Positions 1 to 8,185 of a stretch of 64,000 nucleotides of DNA are shown here, piece after piece. Position numbers and translations under genes: made by a program. The stretch's first letter is position 1, and each line of letters opens with the position of its first letter. Under the pieces are notes generated by a model. It was not told where the DNA came from and did not search any database. It was given only the letters and a program-made list of their open reading frames with translations. Source of the stretch: Bacillus fonticola (lineage in GTDB: Bacteria > Bacillota > Bacilli > Bacillales > JC228). The stretch is taken from NCBI RefSeq assembly GCF_012955605.1, contig NZ_CP052135.1:2430711-2494710 (forward strand), given 5' to 3'.

Positions 1-47
1 TAATTACCACATACTGTTAAACACAGAAGCGGTGGGCATTATAATAA

Positions 48-82
48 AAACAGCTCTAGGAACGTGAGCCCTAGAGCTGTTT
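48..82 (-). terminator. Rho-independent terminator of the 90-428 gene
   Basis: A 13-bp perfect stem (AAACAGCTCTAGG with CCTAGAGCTGTTT) is followed on the minus strand by a T-rich run. It lies just past the stop codon of the hypothetical gene. Confidence 0.8.
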
Positions 83-89
83 CATTAGT

Positions 90-428
90 TCACGGTCCTG
101 GATTTCGATGTGGATTCAGCATTCCAGATTGCTCGACCCACTGTTTTGCAGAGTCGTCTCCTAATTCATGTACCATTTGATATACTTCCATTAAAGTGCG
201 ATCATAGGCATCGTTTTCTCGATCGTAATGGTACTGCACGTAAGGTACGTGTGCACGCAAAAAGCTTTGCCAGTTTGAAGAGTGCATAGAATCAAAGCAC
301 TCGCGAAGCTTCACGATTTCATCATCGGTTGCTTCAACAGTAAAATTCCATTCAGAAGACGTGCCACTCCGAGAGATTTCCCCATTTCCAAGGTTGATGT
401 AGTAGGTTTTTTTTTCGTTTTCCAGCAT
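90..428 (-). CDS. Uncharacterised small soluble protein
   Basis: A protein of about 112 residues, acidic and soluble, with no signal peptide or membrane segment. It contains a YYINLGNGEIS start and a central HVPYVQYHYDREND stretch rich in aromatic and charged residues. I do not recognise a catalytic motif and assign no function. An ATG at 440 is in frame but lies directly against AAGGAGG, so the ATG at 428, 12 bases from that site, is the better start. It is a single-gene unit with its own terminator at 48-82. The next gene upstream, the holin, is on the same strand about 100 bases away. It probably belongs to a Bacillaceae-conserved family, but this is inference. Confidence 0.6.
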   Translation of the reverse strand: MLENEKKTYYINLGNGEISRSGTSSEWNFTVEATDDEIVKLRECFDSMHSSNWQSFLRAHVPYVQYHYDRENDAYDRTLMEVYQMVHELGDDSAKQWVEQSGMLNPHRNPGP

Positions 429-530
429 CCCCTGATTCATCCTCCTTCAATTGTTTTACCATTAGTGTGAGAGGAATTGCAGAAGTTATACCTTATTTTG
501 TATGGGCGTGCGAAAACGTCCTCCTACTCA

Positions 531-1007
531 TTAGCTCTTTGGTTGCTCTTCATCCTCATTTTCTTGTTGTTCCTGATCGGCTTCAGCAGGCTTTTTGTCT
601 GCCGAAATAATGATTTCTCTCGGTTGTTTTAGCGATTGAATAGCACCTGTTAATACTTTTGGAATGGGAACGCCTGCATGGCCTGCATTTTCAAGTATCG
701 AAATCAGTTCATTGAGAATATAAAAGATAATGGTCGCATCGCGAATGAAGTTCTGGTCGCCTAGCAACTGGTCGACAAAATTTGCTACTGCCACAAGTGC
801 AAATATAAAAACTTTTTTCGCGATCCCTTTTAATCCGACTTTGCTGGAGATTTCTCCGTTCACGAAGGCTGATAGCAAACCTGTCGTATAATCAATAACC
901 ACTGTAGCAAACAATATGGTTATTAGCATGTCCCACCCTCCAAATAGAAACAAAACAATCGCTCCTAGAGCACTAGCTACAGGAAGTAACCATTGGAACT
1001 TGTCCAC
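531..1007 (-). CDS. Holin-like protein of the phage holin 4 / toxin secretion family
   Basis: Predicted 158-residue membrane protein. It has an N-terminal hydrophobic hairpin, the family signature VVIDYTTGLLSAFVNGEISS, two more hydrophobic segments (FIFALVAVANFVD and IIFYILNELISILENAG) and a charged Lys/Glu-rich tail (EQQENEDEEQPKS). This layout fits the Bacteriophage_holin_4 family, whose members form inner-membrane lesions for lysin or toxin release. No endolysin, portal, capsid or integrase gene is nearby, so this is a stand-alone chromosomal homologue and not part of a prophage. The long frame opens at 1034 without a ribosome site. A GTG at 1007 sits 11 bases after AAGGG and is preferred. 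Its cellular role is unknown. Confidence 0.75.
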   Translation of the reverse strand: MDKFQWLLPVASALGAIVLFLFGGWDMLITILFATVVIDYTTGLLSAFVNGEISSKVGLKGIAKKVFIFALVAVANFVDQLLGDQNFIRDATIIFYILNELISILENAGHAGVPIPKVLTGAIQSLKQPREIIISADKKPAEADQEQQENEDEEQPKS

Positions 1008-1116
1008 TACATCTACATCCCTTCTGATTAGCATTCAACTATTTCACACTATATGCAAAGAAAAGGGGAAATGATTGGACATCTAGCTTTGGAACATAAG
1101 AAAAAGGGAGTCGTTT

Positions 1117-1341
1117 ATGAAGTTAATTGAGGAAATATATGAAGAATATAAAGGCAAACTTACCGGTGACGATGAGGACATAGACGCACTCACTTTTGGC
1201 GTTCTCCAAGCCATGACACGACAAGACATACTGGAGTTGCTAGAAGAGCTATCTAATGAAGAATTAAAAGGTTTGTTTGGACTCTATGTTATGGAATCAT
1301 TGCGAAGTAGGTTTGCAGATGATGGGGCGTTTTACCATTAG
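1117..1341 (+). CDS. Small acidic cytosolic protein (DUF6154-like)
   Basis: Predicted 74-residue protein, strongly acidic and helical, beginning MKLIEEIYEEYKGKLTGDDE, with a Leu/Glu-rich centre (LELLEELSNEELKGLFGLY). No signal peptide or membrane segment. The start has a clear AAGGGAG site 6 bases upstream. It resembles the small Bacillus family that I believe is DUF6154. That name is from memory and no function is known. It is transcribed alone, converging on the YjfB-like gene, with which it shares the bidirectional terminator at 1355-1397. Confidence 0.65.
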   Translation: MKLIEEIYEEYKGKLTGDDEDIDALTFGVLQAMTRQDILELLEELSNEELKGLFGLYVMESLRSRFADDGAFYH

Positions 1342-1354
1342 GAAAGGGCACAAC

Positions 1355-1397
1355 AGAGGCAGTTTACTACACACGACGTGTAGTAACTGCCTCTTTT
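1355..1397. terminator. Bidirectional terminator between convergent small genes
   Basis: A long stem, AGAGGCAGTT and ACTACAC against GTGTAGTAACTGCCTCT, with loop ACGAC and a TTTT run on the plus strand. It can serve the plus-strand gene ending at 1341 and the minus-strand yjfB-like gene ending at 1400. Confidence 0.8.
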
Positions 1398-1399
1398 GG

Positions 1400-1591
1400 T
1401 TAGGCTTTGACGTCAACAGAGCTACCTTTGTACGGGTGGGAAGCAATCGAATTCGTTTCTGATAGAGACTCCATCATTTTCGTCGCTTGAGCTGCGTCTG
1501 TCGCCATTTGGCTCTTCAATAGATTAAGACCGAGTGTAGTTTGGAGCTCGGACACTTGCTGAGTCATAAAAGAATTGATGGACATAGACAC
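1400..1591 (-). CDS. YjfB family putative motility protein
   Basis: Predicted 63-residue protein, MSMSINSFMTQQVSELQTTLGLNLLKSQMATDAAQATKMMES, amphipathic and helical, with no cysteines, signal peptide or membrane segment. It matches the YjfB_motility family of small Firmicute proteins (Pfam PF14070), which was associated with motility by genomic context. Its biochemical role is unknown. An AAAGGGA ribosome site precedes the ATG. It lies 28 bases downstream of dps on the same strand, so co-transcription with dps is possible. Family assignment is good, functional meaning weak. Confidence 0.75.
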   Translation of the reverse strand: MSMSINSFMTQQVSELQTTLGLNLLKSQMATDAAQATKMMESLSETNSIASHPYKGSSVDVKA

Positions 1592-1618
1592 GTCCCTTTC
1601 CGTCTCTCCCCTCCATTC

Positions 1619-2059
1619 CTATTTGCTTAAGAAGGAGTTGAGCATCCAGACATGTTTTTCCAGACTTTGATGAATGGACAGGAGCATATCCCCAGTTGTT
1701 TCATCACCTACAGTATCGGCAAGATCCATTCCTTCTTTAAGCTCATCAATAAGAATAGTAAAGTCCTCTGCTGTTGTTGCAACCATTTGTTCTGCGTTTT
1801 CGTTTCCTGCTCCTTCTTTAATAGTAGCTATTTCAAGCACTTCTTTCATTGTAGCAACAGGTTGTCCTTCTAGCGCTAACAAACGTTCTGCTAGGTCATC
1901 AATATGTTCATGCGCCTCATTATAAAGTTGTTCATACAGTTCGTGTAGTGTGAAAAATTGTGGACCTTTCACAAACCAATGGAAATTATGCAGCTTGACG
2001 TACAAAACTGTCCAGTTTGCCACCTGTTTGTTCACACTCTTCATTAATTCCTTAGACAT
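1619..2059 (-). CDS. dps: Dps-family ferritin-like DNA protection protein
   Basis: The 146-residue length is normal for Dps. The ferroxidase motif is intact: [17 protein letters not shown] at about residues 24-40, then [10 protein letters not shown] at 50-59, supplying the His, Asp and Glu ligands of the inter-subunit iron site. Dps dodecamers oxidise ferrous iron with peroxide, store the mineral and protect DNA during starvation or oxidative stress. The B. subtilis homologue lies near luxS, as here. A GGAGGGTGATGTAA-type ribosome site precedes the ATG. I did not find a clear PerR box or SigB promoter in the upstream bases, so regulation cannot be assigned. Confidence 0.93.
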   Translation of the reverse strand: MSKELMKSVNKQVANWTVLYVKLHNFHWFVKGPQFFTLHELYEQLYNEAHEHIDDLAERLLALEGQPVATMKEVLEIATIKEGAGNENAEQMVATTAEDFTILIDELKEGMDLADTVGDETTGDMLLSIHQSLEKHVWMLNSFLSK

Positions 2060-2424
2060 TTACATCACCCTCCATGGGTAGTTTTCCCTTTTTTATTGTT
2101 TATAAAACCTCCTATCTCCTTTTAAACGACCAATTTTGATTGACGAATGTAAGTCATTTTCGTGTTACACTAAGTCTACAAAGATGTTTCGTTTTATTAA
2201 GGCTGTTTCGACAAATTTTGTTGCTATGTAACAAGTATTCGGAATGGTTGAATTCCGCTCCAGGTTACTCGCTTTCCGCGGGGCGGGCGGTGAGGAGCGG
2301 AGGAGCAAGCTGACGCAGAAATTCGACAGCGACTTTCCCGGACTTTTTGAACATCCTCTAAAAGAACGTTTGTTCAATAACCTATTGAAAAATAATAATC
2401 TTTTAAGAATGGAGGGATGCTGAA
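2060..2424. other. Intergenic region between divergent dps and ytzI
   Basis: This 365-base gap holds the upstream region of dps (minus) and ytzI (plus). A dispersed repeat (family B here) lies at 2255-2365. The last 20 bases contain the GGAGGG ribosome site of ytzI. I see no additional open reading frame with a ribosome site. Confidence 0.6.
2255..2365 (-). repeat. Dispersed repeat, family B copy 1
   Basis: On the minus strand this reads GATGTTCAAAAAGTCCGGGA, then TGTCGAATTTCTGCGTCAGC and GCTCCTCCGCTCCTCAC, matching the sequence at 54595-54660 and, more loosely, the tRNA spacers at 24.0-24.8 kb. It also carries a GC-rich CGCTTTCCGCGGGGCGGGC block. It is non-coding and lies in the dps-ytzI gap. 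Confidence 0.7.
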
Positions 2425-2607
2425 ATGGTTGGAGCAATTCTCATTGTGTCTGTCATTATCGTGTTGATTGTTCTGTTTTTAAGCGTGATTACCACTTCAA
2501 AGGCATATACTTCTGTTCAACATACAGTGGATCCTGTTGAAGGAAATCCTCATCTAAAGCATAAAGAAGACGATCTGGAAACAAAAAAAACACGTACGGA
2601 GGACTGA
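2425..2607 (+). CDS. ytzI: YtzI family small membrane protein
   Basis: A 60-residue protein with one N-terminal membrane helix (about residues 3-24, VGAILIVSVIIVLIVLFLSV) and a polar charged C-terminal tail. Sequence and position between dps and luxS fit the Bacillus YtzI family. Function is unknown. A GGAGGG site lies 8 bases before the ATG. It converges on luxS, and the hairpin overlapping its stop codon is a luxS terminator. Confidence 0.75.
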   Translation: MVGAILIVSVIIVLIVLFLSVITTSKAYTSVQHTVDPVEGNPHLKHKEDDLETKKTRTED

Positions 2608-2619
2608 ACCTCTGTACGT
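2583..2619 (-). terminator. luxS terminator overlapping the ytzI 3' end
   Basis: ACGTACGGAGG pairs with CCTCTGTACGT. On the minus strand the stem is followed by eight T residues, so it terminates luxS transcription while overlapping the end of ytzI. Confidence 0.8.
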
Positions 2620-2629
2620 ATTCGCAAGG

Positions 2630-3103
2630 TTATGCAAACACTTCTTTTAATGTGTTCTTGTCTTGTTGCAACCAAAATTTCATCAGGCGTTTTGCTCCGT
2701 CAAGGTCGTGAAGTTTCGCTTGCCCGCATTGCTTTTCGTTTGCGGCAGGAATTTCGGTAATGTCGACCGCCTCTTCAAACGTTGCATGCAATAGGTCAAT
2801 AATGTCCTCAACTGATGGCGAACCGCTAACGACGAGGTAATAACCTGTTTGGCAACCCATTGGTGATACGTCGATAATATCGAAATGGTCATAGCGTTCA
2901 GCATATTTCCGAATCGTAAACGCCAATAAATGCTCCAACGTATGCATCGTATCTGGCTTCATCGCTTGTTTATTCGGCTGACAAAAACGGAGGTCAAACT
3001 TATTTACAACGCCGTCTGTCCCCACTTTATGAACACCGCAGTGGCGTACGTAGGGGGCTTTTACAGCATTATGATCTAGTTCAAAACTTTCAACAGAAGG
3101 CAT
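2630..3103 (-). CDS. luxS: S-ribosylhomocysteine lyase (AI-2 synthesis)
   Basis: The 157-residue length is canonical. LuxS cleaves S-ribosylhomocysteine to homocysteine and the autoinducer-2 precursor DPD, completing the activated methyl cycle. The metal site HTLEH (His54, Glu57, His58) and its third ligand Cys126 (in [10 protein letters not shown]) are present, as is catalytic Cys84 in PMGCQTGYY. The start has a purine-rich AGGAGAGG site. It is divergent from yidD, 80 bases away, as in B. subtilis where the yidD homologue ytjA neighbours luxS. It appears monocistronic. Confidence 0.97.
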   Translation of the reverse strand: MPSVESFELDHNAVKAPYVRHCGVHKVGTDGVVNKFDLRFCQPNKQAMKPDTMHTLEHLLAFTIRKYAERYDHFDIIDVSPMGCQTGYYLVVSGSPSVEDIIDLLHATFEEAVDITEIPAANEKQCGQAKLHDLDGAKRLMKFWLQQDKNTLKEVFA

Positions 3104-3185
3104 TAGGGTTCCTCTCCTTTCCTAACTTTCTTTATCATAACGCATTTGCCGAGAAATTTCATCAGATTAGGAGGAATTAATTCCG

Positions 3186-3485
3186 ATGAAAACGATCGCC
3201 TTACTTTTCATTCGCTTTTACCAACGGGTGATATCCCCATTAAAGCCACCATCATGCCGTTTTTATCCAACGTGTTCTCACTATGGATTGGAGGCAATTG
3301 GGCGCTTTGGATTTATAAAGGGGGCATACCTTACTATCCGTAGACTCCTTAAATGTCATCCATTTCACCCAGGTGGTATCGATCTTGTTCCGATGCGATG
3401 GATGGATCGACACGAAAGTTCCTTGCAGAAAAAAACAGAAGAAGAGACTTCACGTATGGATCGTATCGACGAGTGGGATACTTAA
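3186..3485 (+). CDS. yidD: Membrane protein insertion efficiency factor YidD
   Basis: A 99-residue protein with the YidD signature: [44 protein letters not shown]. YidD is a peripheral membrane protein thought to help YidC/Sec insertion of inner-membrane proteins. Family members are usually 70-85 residues. This one has about 25 extra polar C-terminal residues ([18 protein letters not shown]...), a common Bacillus variation. AGGAGG lies 11 bases upstream of the ATG. The DUF1540 gene follows after 31 bases on the same strand. Confidence 0.93.
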   Translation: MKTIALLFIRFYQRVISPLKPPSCRFYPTCSHYGLEAIGRFGFIKGAYLTIRRLLKCHPFHPGGIDLVPMRWMDRHESSLQKKTEEETSRMDRIDEWDT

Positions 3486-3516
3486 TTTGTACCACTCAAT
3501 AAAGGAGGCGACGACA

Positions 3517-3672
3517 GTGGCACAAGATGTTCTTTGCGAGGTAAACAACTGCACTTACTGGAAAAAAGGAAACCACTGTGGCGCAGATCAAATTTATGTC
3601 GTTAGCCACAAGGGCGACCGTGCAAAAAATAGCTATGAAACCGATTGTAAAACGTTCGAAGCTCAAGAATAA
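3517..3672 (+). CDS. DUF1540 domain small Cys-rich protein
   Basis: A 51-residue protein starting at GTG, 8 bases after AAAGGAGG. A longer frame opens upstream at 3373 but overlaps yidD, so the short form is chosen. It carries the DUF1540 pattern VLCEVNNCTYWKKGNHCGA and a final Cys (DCKTFEA), four cysteines that could bind a metal ion. Members occur widely in spore-forming Firmicutes, and their function is not established. It ends in the strong terminator at 3689-3720. Confidence 0.85.
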   Translation: MAQDVLCEVNNCTYWKKGNHCGADQIYVVSHKGDRAKNSYETDCKTFEAQE

Positions 3673-3688
3673 AGAAATGGGCTAATGT

Positions 3689-3720
3689 AAAGGGTGAAGT
3701 CTCGTACTTCACCCTTTTTT
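3689..3720 (+). terminator. Terminator after the DUF1540 gene
   Basis: AAAGGGTGAAGT pairs with ACTTCACCCTTT, loop CTCGT, followed by a T run on the plus strand. It may also stop menC transcription from the other side, but less strongly. Confidence 0.85.
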
Positions 3721-3748
3721 CAGTCGAGTCCTCTGCATATGGCTCCGC

Positions 3749-4861
3749 TCAATTTACGCTAACACTCCATTCATCAATACGGTATGACTGCATCCACTCA
3801 CGTTTCACTTTAAACCCAATTCCAGCCTCTGTTCTTGTTTGAATGTATCCCTTTTCCACAACAACTGGAGGTGCTGTTACATCTTCTGCCACGTACCGAC
3901 TTGTCTCTGATAGGTCAGGAGGATATCGGAACGCAGGGTGTGTGGCGAACGCGACATTGTGTGCTCTTGAAATTCCTAACTCCACCATGCCCCCAAGCCA
4001 AAGCGGTACCCCATTTCCATGCGCCATGTTAGCCAAACGGAGTGCTTCGCTTAGTCCCCCGACTCTGCCTACTTTTACAACATAGACATCCGCTGCCTCT
4101 AGAGCGATCGCTAGTTCAAAAGCTTCCACACTGTCAATGCTTTCGTCTAAGCAAATGGGGGTTGCGAGTTGCTTTGTGAGCTGTTGATGCGCTAACCACC
4201 TGGAAGTGTCAAATGGCTGTTCAATCATCAGTAGAGAGAATCTGTCTAATTTCTCTAGTTCATCCTGTTGATCTGTAGAAAAAGTCCCATTGGCGTCGAC
4301 CATAAGGGGAAGATCTGGATATTTCCTTCTAACCGCCTGTACACGATCGAAAGCATTTCCTGGACTAATTTTAATTTTGTATCGTTTATAGCCTTTTTCA
4401 ATCGCTTTCGATATATCTGCAAGCATCTGTCCTTCTGTTTCCGTAGCGATGACGATGCCTGCCTCTACTTGACTGCGATTCATCCCAATTAGGGAGGAAA
4501 GTGGGACTTGTTGTTTCTTTGCATACAAATCCCATAACGCCAAATCAACGGATGCTTTTGCCATATAGTTTCCTTTATATTGGCGGGTTGACTCGAAAAA
4601 TTCACGCGGATGTTTGTATGTTTCTTCACACACTTTGGGGAGTAGCCACTCTTTCAACGCATACTTCGCTGTGTATACTGTCTCTTCTGTGTACCATGGT
4701 GTCGAGAAAGCCACACACTCCCCGTACCCACAAATGCCATCACCGTCTACGACTTCAATAATGAGAGACTCTCGCTCCGTTACTGTTTCAGTTGCGGTAA
4801 CAAAAGGGGTAAGAAGAGGAACTCGGACATGTGTGCACGTCACCTTTTCCACAGAGATCAA
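3749..4861 (-). CDS. menC: o-Succinylbenzoate synthase
   Basis: An enolase-superfamily enzyme of about 370 residues that dehydrates SHCHC to o-succinylbenzoate in menaquinone synthesis. It has the catalytic Lys pair in KRYKIKISPG, the metal ligands Asp in LMVDANGTF, Glu in LMIEQPFD and Asp in ICLDESID, and the second catalytic Lys in YVVKVGRVGG. An ATG at 4876 is in frame, but GGAGGG sits inside that extension, 8 bases before a TTG at 4861. That TTG overlaps the menE stop as TTGA, mimicking the ATGA couplings elsewhere in the operon, so TTG is preferred. It is the last gene of menFDHBEC. Confidence 0.93.
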   Translation of the reverse strand: MISVEKVTCTHVRVPLLTPFVTATETVTERESLIIEVVDGDGICGYGECVAFSTPWYTEETVYTAKYALKEWLLPKVCEETYKHPREFFESTRQYKGNYMAKASVDLALWDLYAKKQQVPLSSLIGMNRSQVEAGIVIATETEGQMLADISKAIEKGYKRYKIKISPGNAFDRVQAVRRKYPDLPLMVDANGTFSTDQQDELEKLDRFSLLMIEQPFDTSRWLAHQQLTKQLATPICLDESIDSVEAFELAIALEAADVYVVKVGRVGGLSEALRLANMAHGNGVPLWLGGMVELGISRAHNVAFATHPAFRYPPDLSETSRYVAEDVTAPPVVVEKGYIQTRTEAGIGFKVKREWMQSYRIDEWSVSVN

Positions 4862-6336
4862 CTTTGTTCCCTCCATTTTTCATCCCACTCCTGTAACTTG
4901 TATCGCAAAATCTTTTGTGAAGCATTTCTCGGGAGCTCATCCACTTCATGATATGCCACCGGATGTTTGAATTTTGCCAGGTGCTGTTCAACATGTCTCT
5001 GTAAAGCTACAAGATTCTTCTCCCCAACTTCCCAAACGACAAATGCAACAGGAACAGCCCCCCAAGTAGCGTCAGCCCGTCCGCATACAGCCGCTTCCTT
5101 TATTCCTGCAAATGACGCGAGCACTTCCTCAATCTCTTTCGGATAAATGTTTTCCCCACCCGAAATAATAAGGTCTTTCCGCCGATCCACCACAAACAAA
5201 TATCCTTCTTCGTCTATATAGCCAACGTCTCCTGTTCGAAACCAACCATCCTTTAAAAAGCTAGTCGCATTCGCTTCTGGAAGCTCGTCATATCCGGGAG
5301 TGACGGTAGGACCTTTTACGATCAATTCTCCTATTTCTCCTCGTCGAACTTGTTGTCCTTCTGCTGTCACCACTTGTATGGACGTACCAAATAAAGGTTT
5401 CCCTGAAGAACCCAACTTGCGCACTGCATCTTCTTGAGACAGCGTGGCAATTTGTGAGGCAGTTTCAGTCATCCCATACGTTTGGAGGAGCGGAATGCCT
5501 CGTTTCTTTGCCTCGTCTAATAAAGATTTTGTTGCAGGTCCACCTCCGAGCAGTACGGTGCGAAACGAGGGATGAACCGTATTTTCATCCCATTCACCCA
5601 AAACTCGTTGCAGCATCGTAGCTACGAACGAAACAATCGTAATACGGCCTACTTGCATATCGTTAGCTAGTGCTGCTGGATCAAACGTTTCATACAAACG
5701 TAACGGCATTCCGTACAAACACGAGCGCATCACGATAGAAAATCCGCTTATGTGAAACAACGGCACCGGGCATCCCCACACATCTTCTCGCTCTGATCCT
5801 AAATGAAATAGGGACGCTGTGGCGTTGAAGAAATGGTTCCCATAGGTTTGGACTACCGCTTTCGGCGTACCCGTTGTACCGGATGTGTACATGAGTGTGC
5901 AAGGGTCTTCTAGCGATATTTCCTCTAAAAAGCTGTTGTTACTAGAAATGTTCTCTACGTGTACAGGAAGTTTGAGAACAGATTCTGGCAACCACTTCAC
6001 CGCATCATCCTTATCACAGTAAAGAGCACTCAACTTACTATTCTCTGTCTGCCATCTAAGTTCAGAAGGTGTTAAACGACGATTGAGACATACAATTGGA
6101 CAGTGTAACAGCATCCCTGCATGCAAAGCCACAATGCTTTCCCAACGATTGCGAGCAAAAAAGCCAATCCTTGCTTCTTTTTGTAACCCAGCTTGTTCCC
6201 ATCCGCGAGCGAGTGCAGTGGCTTCATTCCATAATTGTCGAAATGTCCATTTCTGTTCACCTTGCATGACGGCGATACGGTCTGGCGTTTGTTCTTTTCT
6301 TTTCCACAAGAAAGGTGGTAACGTCATTGATGTCAT
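4858..6336 (-). CDS. menE: o-Succinylbenzoate-CoA ligase
   Basis: A 492-residue ANL-family adenylating enzyme that activates o-succinylbenzoate to its CoA thioester. It has the P-loop MYTSGTTGTPKAVVQT, the A5-type motif LQTYGMTETAS, the YRTGD-equivalent FRTGDVGYIDEEG, the hinge DRRKDLIISGGENIYPKE and a catalytic Lys near the C-terminus in NASQKILR. The frame is open to 6390, but AGGGGG lies 6 bases before the ATG at 6336, giving a start MTSMTLPPFL that fits the family. Unlike the other men genes it is not overlapped by the upstream gene: about 215 bases carrying a dispersed hairpin element separate it from menB. Confidence 0.95.
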   Translation of the reverse strand: MTSMTLPPFLWKRKEQTPDRIAVMQGEQKWTFRQLWNEATALARGWEQAGLQKEARIGFFARNRWESIVALHAGMLLHCPIVCLNRRLTPSELRWQTENSKLSALYCDKDDAVKWLPESVLKLPVHVENISSNNSFLEEISLEDPCTLMYTSGTTGTPKAVVQTYGNHFFNATASLFHLGSEREDVWGCPVPLFHISGFSIVMRSCLYGMPLRLYETFDPAALANDMQVGRITIVSFVATMLQRVLGEWDENTVHPSFRTVLLGGGPATKSLLDEAKKRGIPLLQTYGMTETASQIATLSQEDAVRKLGSSGKPLFGTSIQVVTAEGQQVRRGEIGELIVKGPTVTPGYDELPEANATSFLKDGWFRTGDVGYIDEEGYLFVVDRRKDLIISGGENIYPKEIEEVLASFAGIKEAAVCGRADATWGAVPVAFVVWEVGEKNLVALQRHVEQHLAKFKHPVAYHEVDELPRNASQKILRYKLQEWDEKWREQS

Positions 6337-6355
6337 TAAAATCCCCCTAGCTAAG

Positions 6356-6485
6356 TTCGCGACGTAGTAAGGAACCTCGGCTAAAACCATGCTGTCCCGA
6401 GTAAGGAAGGCCTGCTAACTGCGCAACGCAGGCACACTCGCATCCCTGCGAGCGCAACGCCTGTCTTACCCACGTCGTGTGGCCC
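6356..6485 (-). repeat. Hairpin repeat (family A) between menB and menE
   Basis: On the minus strand the copy starts GGGCCACACGACGTGGGT, contains an inner hairpin CTCGCAGGGATGCGAG enclosed by CAGGC/GCCTG, and ends with GTTAGCAGGCCTTCCTTAC and a second ACGTCGCGAACTTAG block directly before the menE ribosome site. It matches the elements at 11579, 49399 and 58685 and is the only large gap within the men operon. Confidence 0.8.
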
Positions 6486-6551
6486 GTAACAGTAAAGAGC
6501 CTTGTCCCACCGAGGTGGAAACAAAGCTCACTGTAGACGAAAAGCCATTGT

Positions 6552-7370
6552 TTATGGGAAACGTGGAAACTGTCCGAAATCAGGTTTTCGCTTTTCTTTG
6601 AAGGCGTCGCGTCCTTCTTTTGCTTCGTCAGTTGTATAGTAGAGCAGCGTTGCGTCACCCGCCATTTGCTGAATGCCTGCAAGTCCGTCTGTATCTGCGT
6701 TGAAAGCTGCTTTTAAGAAACGAAGAGCAGTAGGCGATTTTTCTAGCATTTCTTGTGCCCATTGCACCGTTTCGTCCTCTAGTTGATCTACTGGCACTAC
6801 TGTATTTACAAGTCCCATATCCAACGCTTCTTGCGCGTTGTATTGACGGCAAAGGAACCAAATTTCTTTCGCTTTCTTGTGGCCAACGATACGCGCGAGA
6901 TATCCAGAGCCGTATCCAGCATCAAAACTTCCCACTTTAGGGCCTGTTTGACCGAAGCGTGCGTTATCCGCAGCAATTGTCAAATCACATACAACGTGAA
7001 GGACATGGCCACCACCGATTGCATATCCAGCAACCATGGCGATGACAGGCTTCGGAATGACTCTAATTAGACGTTGAAGATCAAGCACATTTAAGCGAGG
7101 GATCTCGTCATCACCAACGTATCCTCCGTGACCACGCACATTTTGATCTCCACCCGAACAAAACGCTTCCGTTCCAGCCCCTGTTAAAATGATGACGCCG
7201 ACTTCACTATCATCTCGTGCGTAAGCGAATGCATCAATAAGTTCCATGACAGTCTTTGGCCGGAAAGCATTCCGTACCTGCGGGCGGTTAATCGTAATCT
7301 TTGCGATGCCTTCGTATGTTTCATACAAAATGTCTTCATATTGTTTTACTGTAATCCATTCTCTTGTCAT
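6552..7370 (-). CDS. menB: 1,4-Dihydroxy-2-naphthoyl-CoA synthase
   Basis: A 272-residue crotonase-fold enzyme that cyclises o-succinylbenzoyl-CoA to DHNA-CoA. The family length and motifs are present: [18 protein letters not shown] (oxyanion hole region), [14 protein letters not shown], and [13 protein letters not shown] with the conserved Asp. The C-terminus [15 protein letters not shown] is typical of MenB. Its ATG overlaps the menH stop as ATGA, so translation is coupled. A 215-base gap with a repeat follows before menE. Confidence 0.97.
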   Translation of the reverse strand: MTREWITVKQYEDILYETYEGIAKITINRPQVRNAFRPKTVMELIDAFAYARDDSEVGVIILTGAGTEAFCSGGDQNVRGHGGYVGDDEIPRLNVLDLQRLIRVIPKPVIAMVAGYAIGGGHVLHVVCDLTIAADNARFGQTGPKVGSFDAGYGSGYLARIVGHKKAKEIWFLCRQYNAQEALDMGLVNTVVPVDQLEDETVQWAQEMLEKSPTALRFLKAAFNADTDGLAGIQQMAGDATLLYYTTDEAKEGRDAFKEKRKPDFGQFPRFP

Positions 7371-8185
7371 GATTCTGTTCCCCTTTCATACAAAAAAGTA
7401 GTAACGGCGTTCGAAAACTTTATGGGTGCTTCTACATGTGGTGCATGCCCAACGTTTGGAATGACAATATGTATACAATTAGGCATGATTCGCTTCATTT
7501 TACGCGCTATTTGAACAAACTTCTTATCCTCACCACCCGTCACAAGGTGGATTGGAAAGGCTAAAGTATTGAGTTTGCCCCAAAATGAAGGTTGCCTCCC
7601 CGTGCTGAACCCACGTAATGATCCTGCAAGCCCACCATCAGTGTGCGACATCCGCTCAAGACGTATTCGCTGCCTGACGGAGAGCGGGAGTGTTTGTTGT
7701 GACTGAAACAAGGGAAGCTGTTCCCAGTCTGCTACAAAAGCAGCGCATCCTTCTGTTTCTATTTGGTGAGCACGCCCTTCATCGACAAACGACCGCTGCT
7801 CTCGTGCTTCCCTAGAAAGCAGCCCTGGAGAGGCGCTTTCTAGGGTTAGCGTTCGAATCATATGAGGATAGCGGCATGCAAAGGCTAGCGCTAGTCTCCC
7901 TCCCATAGAATACCCTATTAGATGAAAAGAAGACAAACCTTCTGACTGCATACATGCATATAAATCCTCTACTTGAGCAGAGCAATCGTACCGTGCAAAG
8001 TGTAAGGGGGCGGAAGATTTCCCATGACCAAGCAGATCAAATGCGTACCACTTATACCCCTTATTTTCGTACAAAGTGTGCCACGTTTGGTGTGAGCCCA
8101 TAAACCCATGCAATAAAACAACCGGCTCCCCTTCACCATATTGATGTAGTTTATAAGTCACTCCACGAATCGACAGAGATTTCAT
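7367..8185 (-). CDS. menH: SHCHC synthase (MenH, alpha/beta hydrolase)
   Basis: A 272-residue alpha/beta-hydrolase that eliminates pyruvate from SEPHCHC to give SHCHC. The fold markers are the oxyanion strand [15 protein letters not shown] near residue 22, the nucleophile elbow [12 protein letters not shown] (Ser in GYSMGG), and the C-terminal [11 protein letters not shown] with the catalytic His. It overlaps menD upstream and menB downstream by 4 bases each (ATGA), which supports the men assignment over a generic hydrolase. Confidence 0.92.
   Translation of the reverse strand: MKSLSIRGVTYKLHQYGEGEPVVLLHGFMGSHQTWHTLYENKGYKWYAFDLLGHGKSSAPLHFARYDCSAQVEDLYACMQSEGLSSFHLIGYSMGGRLALAFACRYPHMIRTLTLESASPGLLSREAREQRSFVDEGRAHQIETEGCAAFVADWEQLPLFQSQQTLPLSVRQRIRLERMSHTDGGLAGSLRGFSTGRQPSFWGKLNTLAFPIHLVTGGEDKKFVQIARKMKRIMPNCIHIVIPNVGHAPHVEAPIKFSNAVTTFLYERGTES

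Noticed and set aside
531..1034. Prophage remnant at the left edge
   Set aside because: Only a holin-like gene is present; neighbours are ordinary Bacillus genes.
4614..4970. 118-codon frame antisense to menC/menE
   Set aside because: Shadow frame with no ribosome site and no recognisable protein features.
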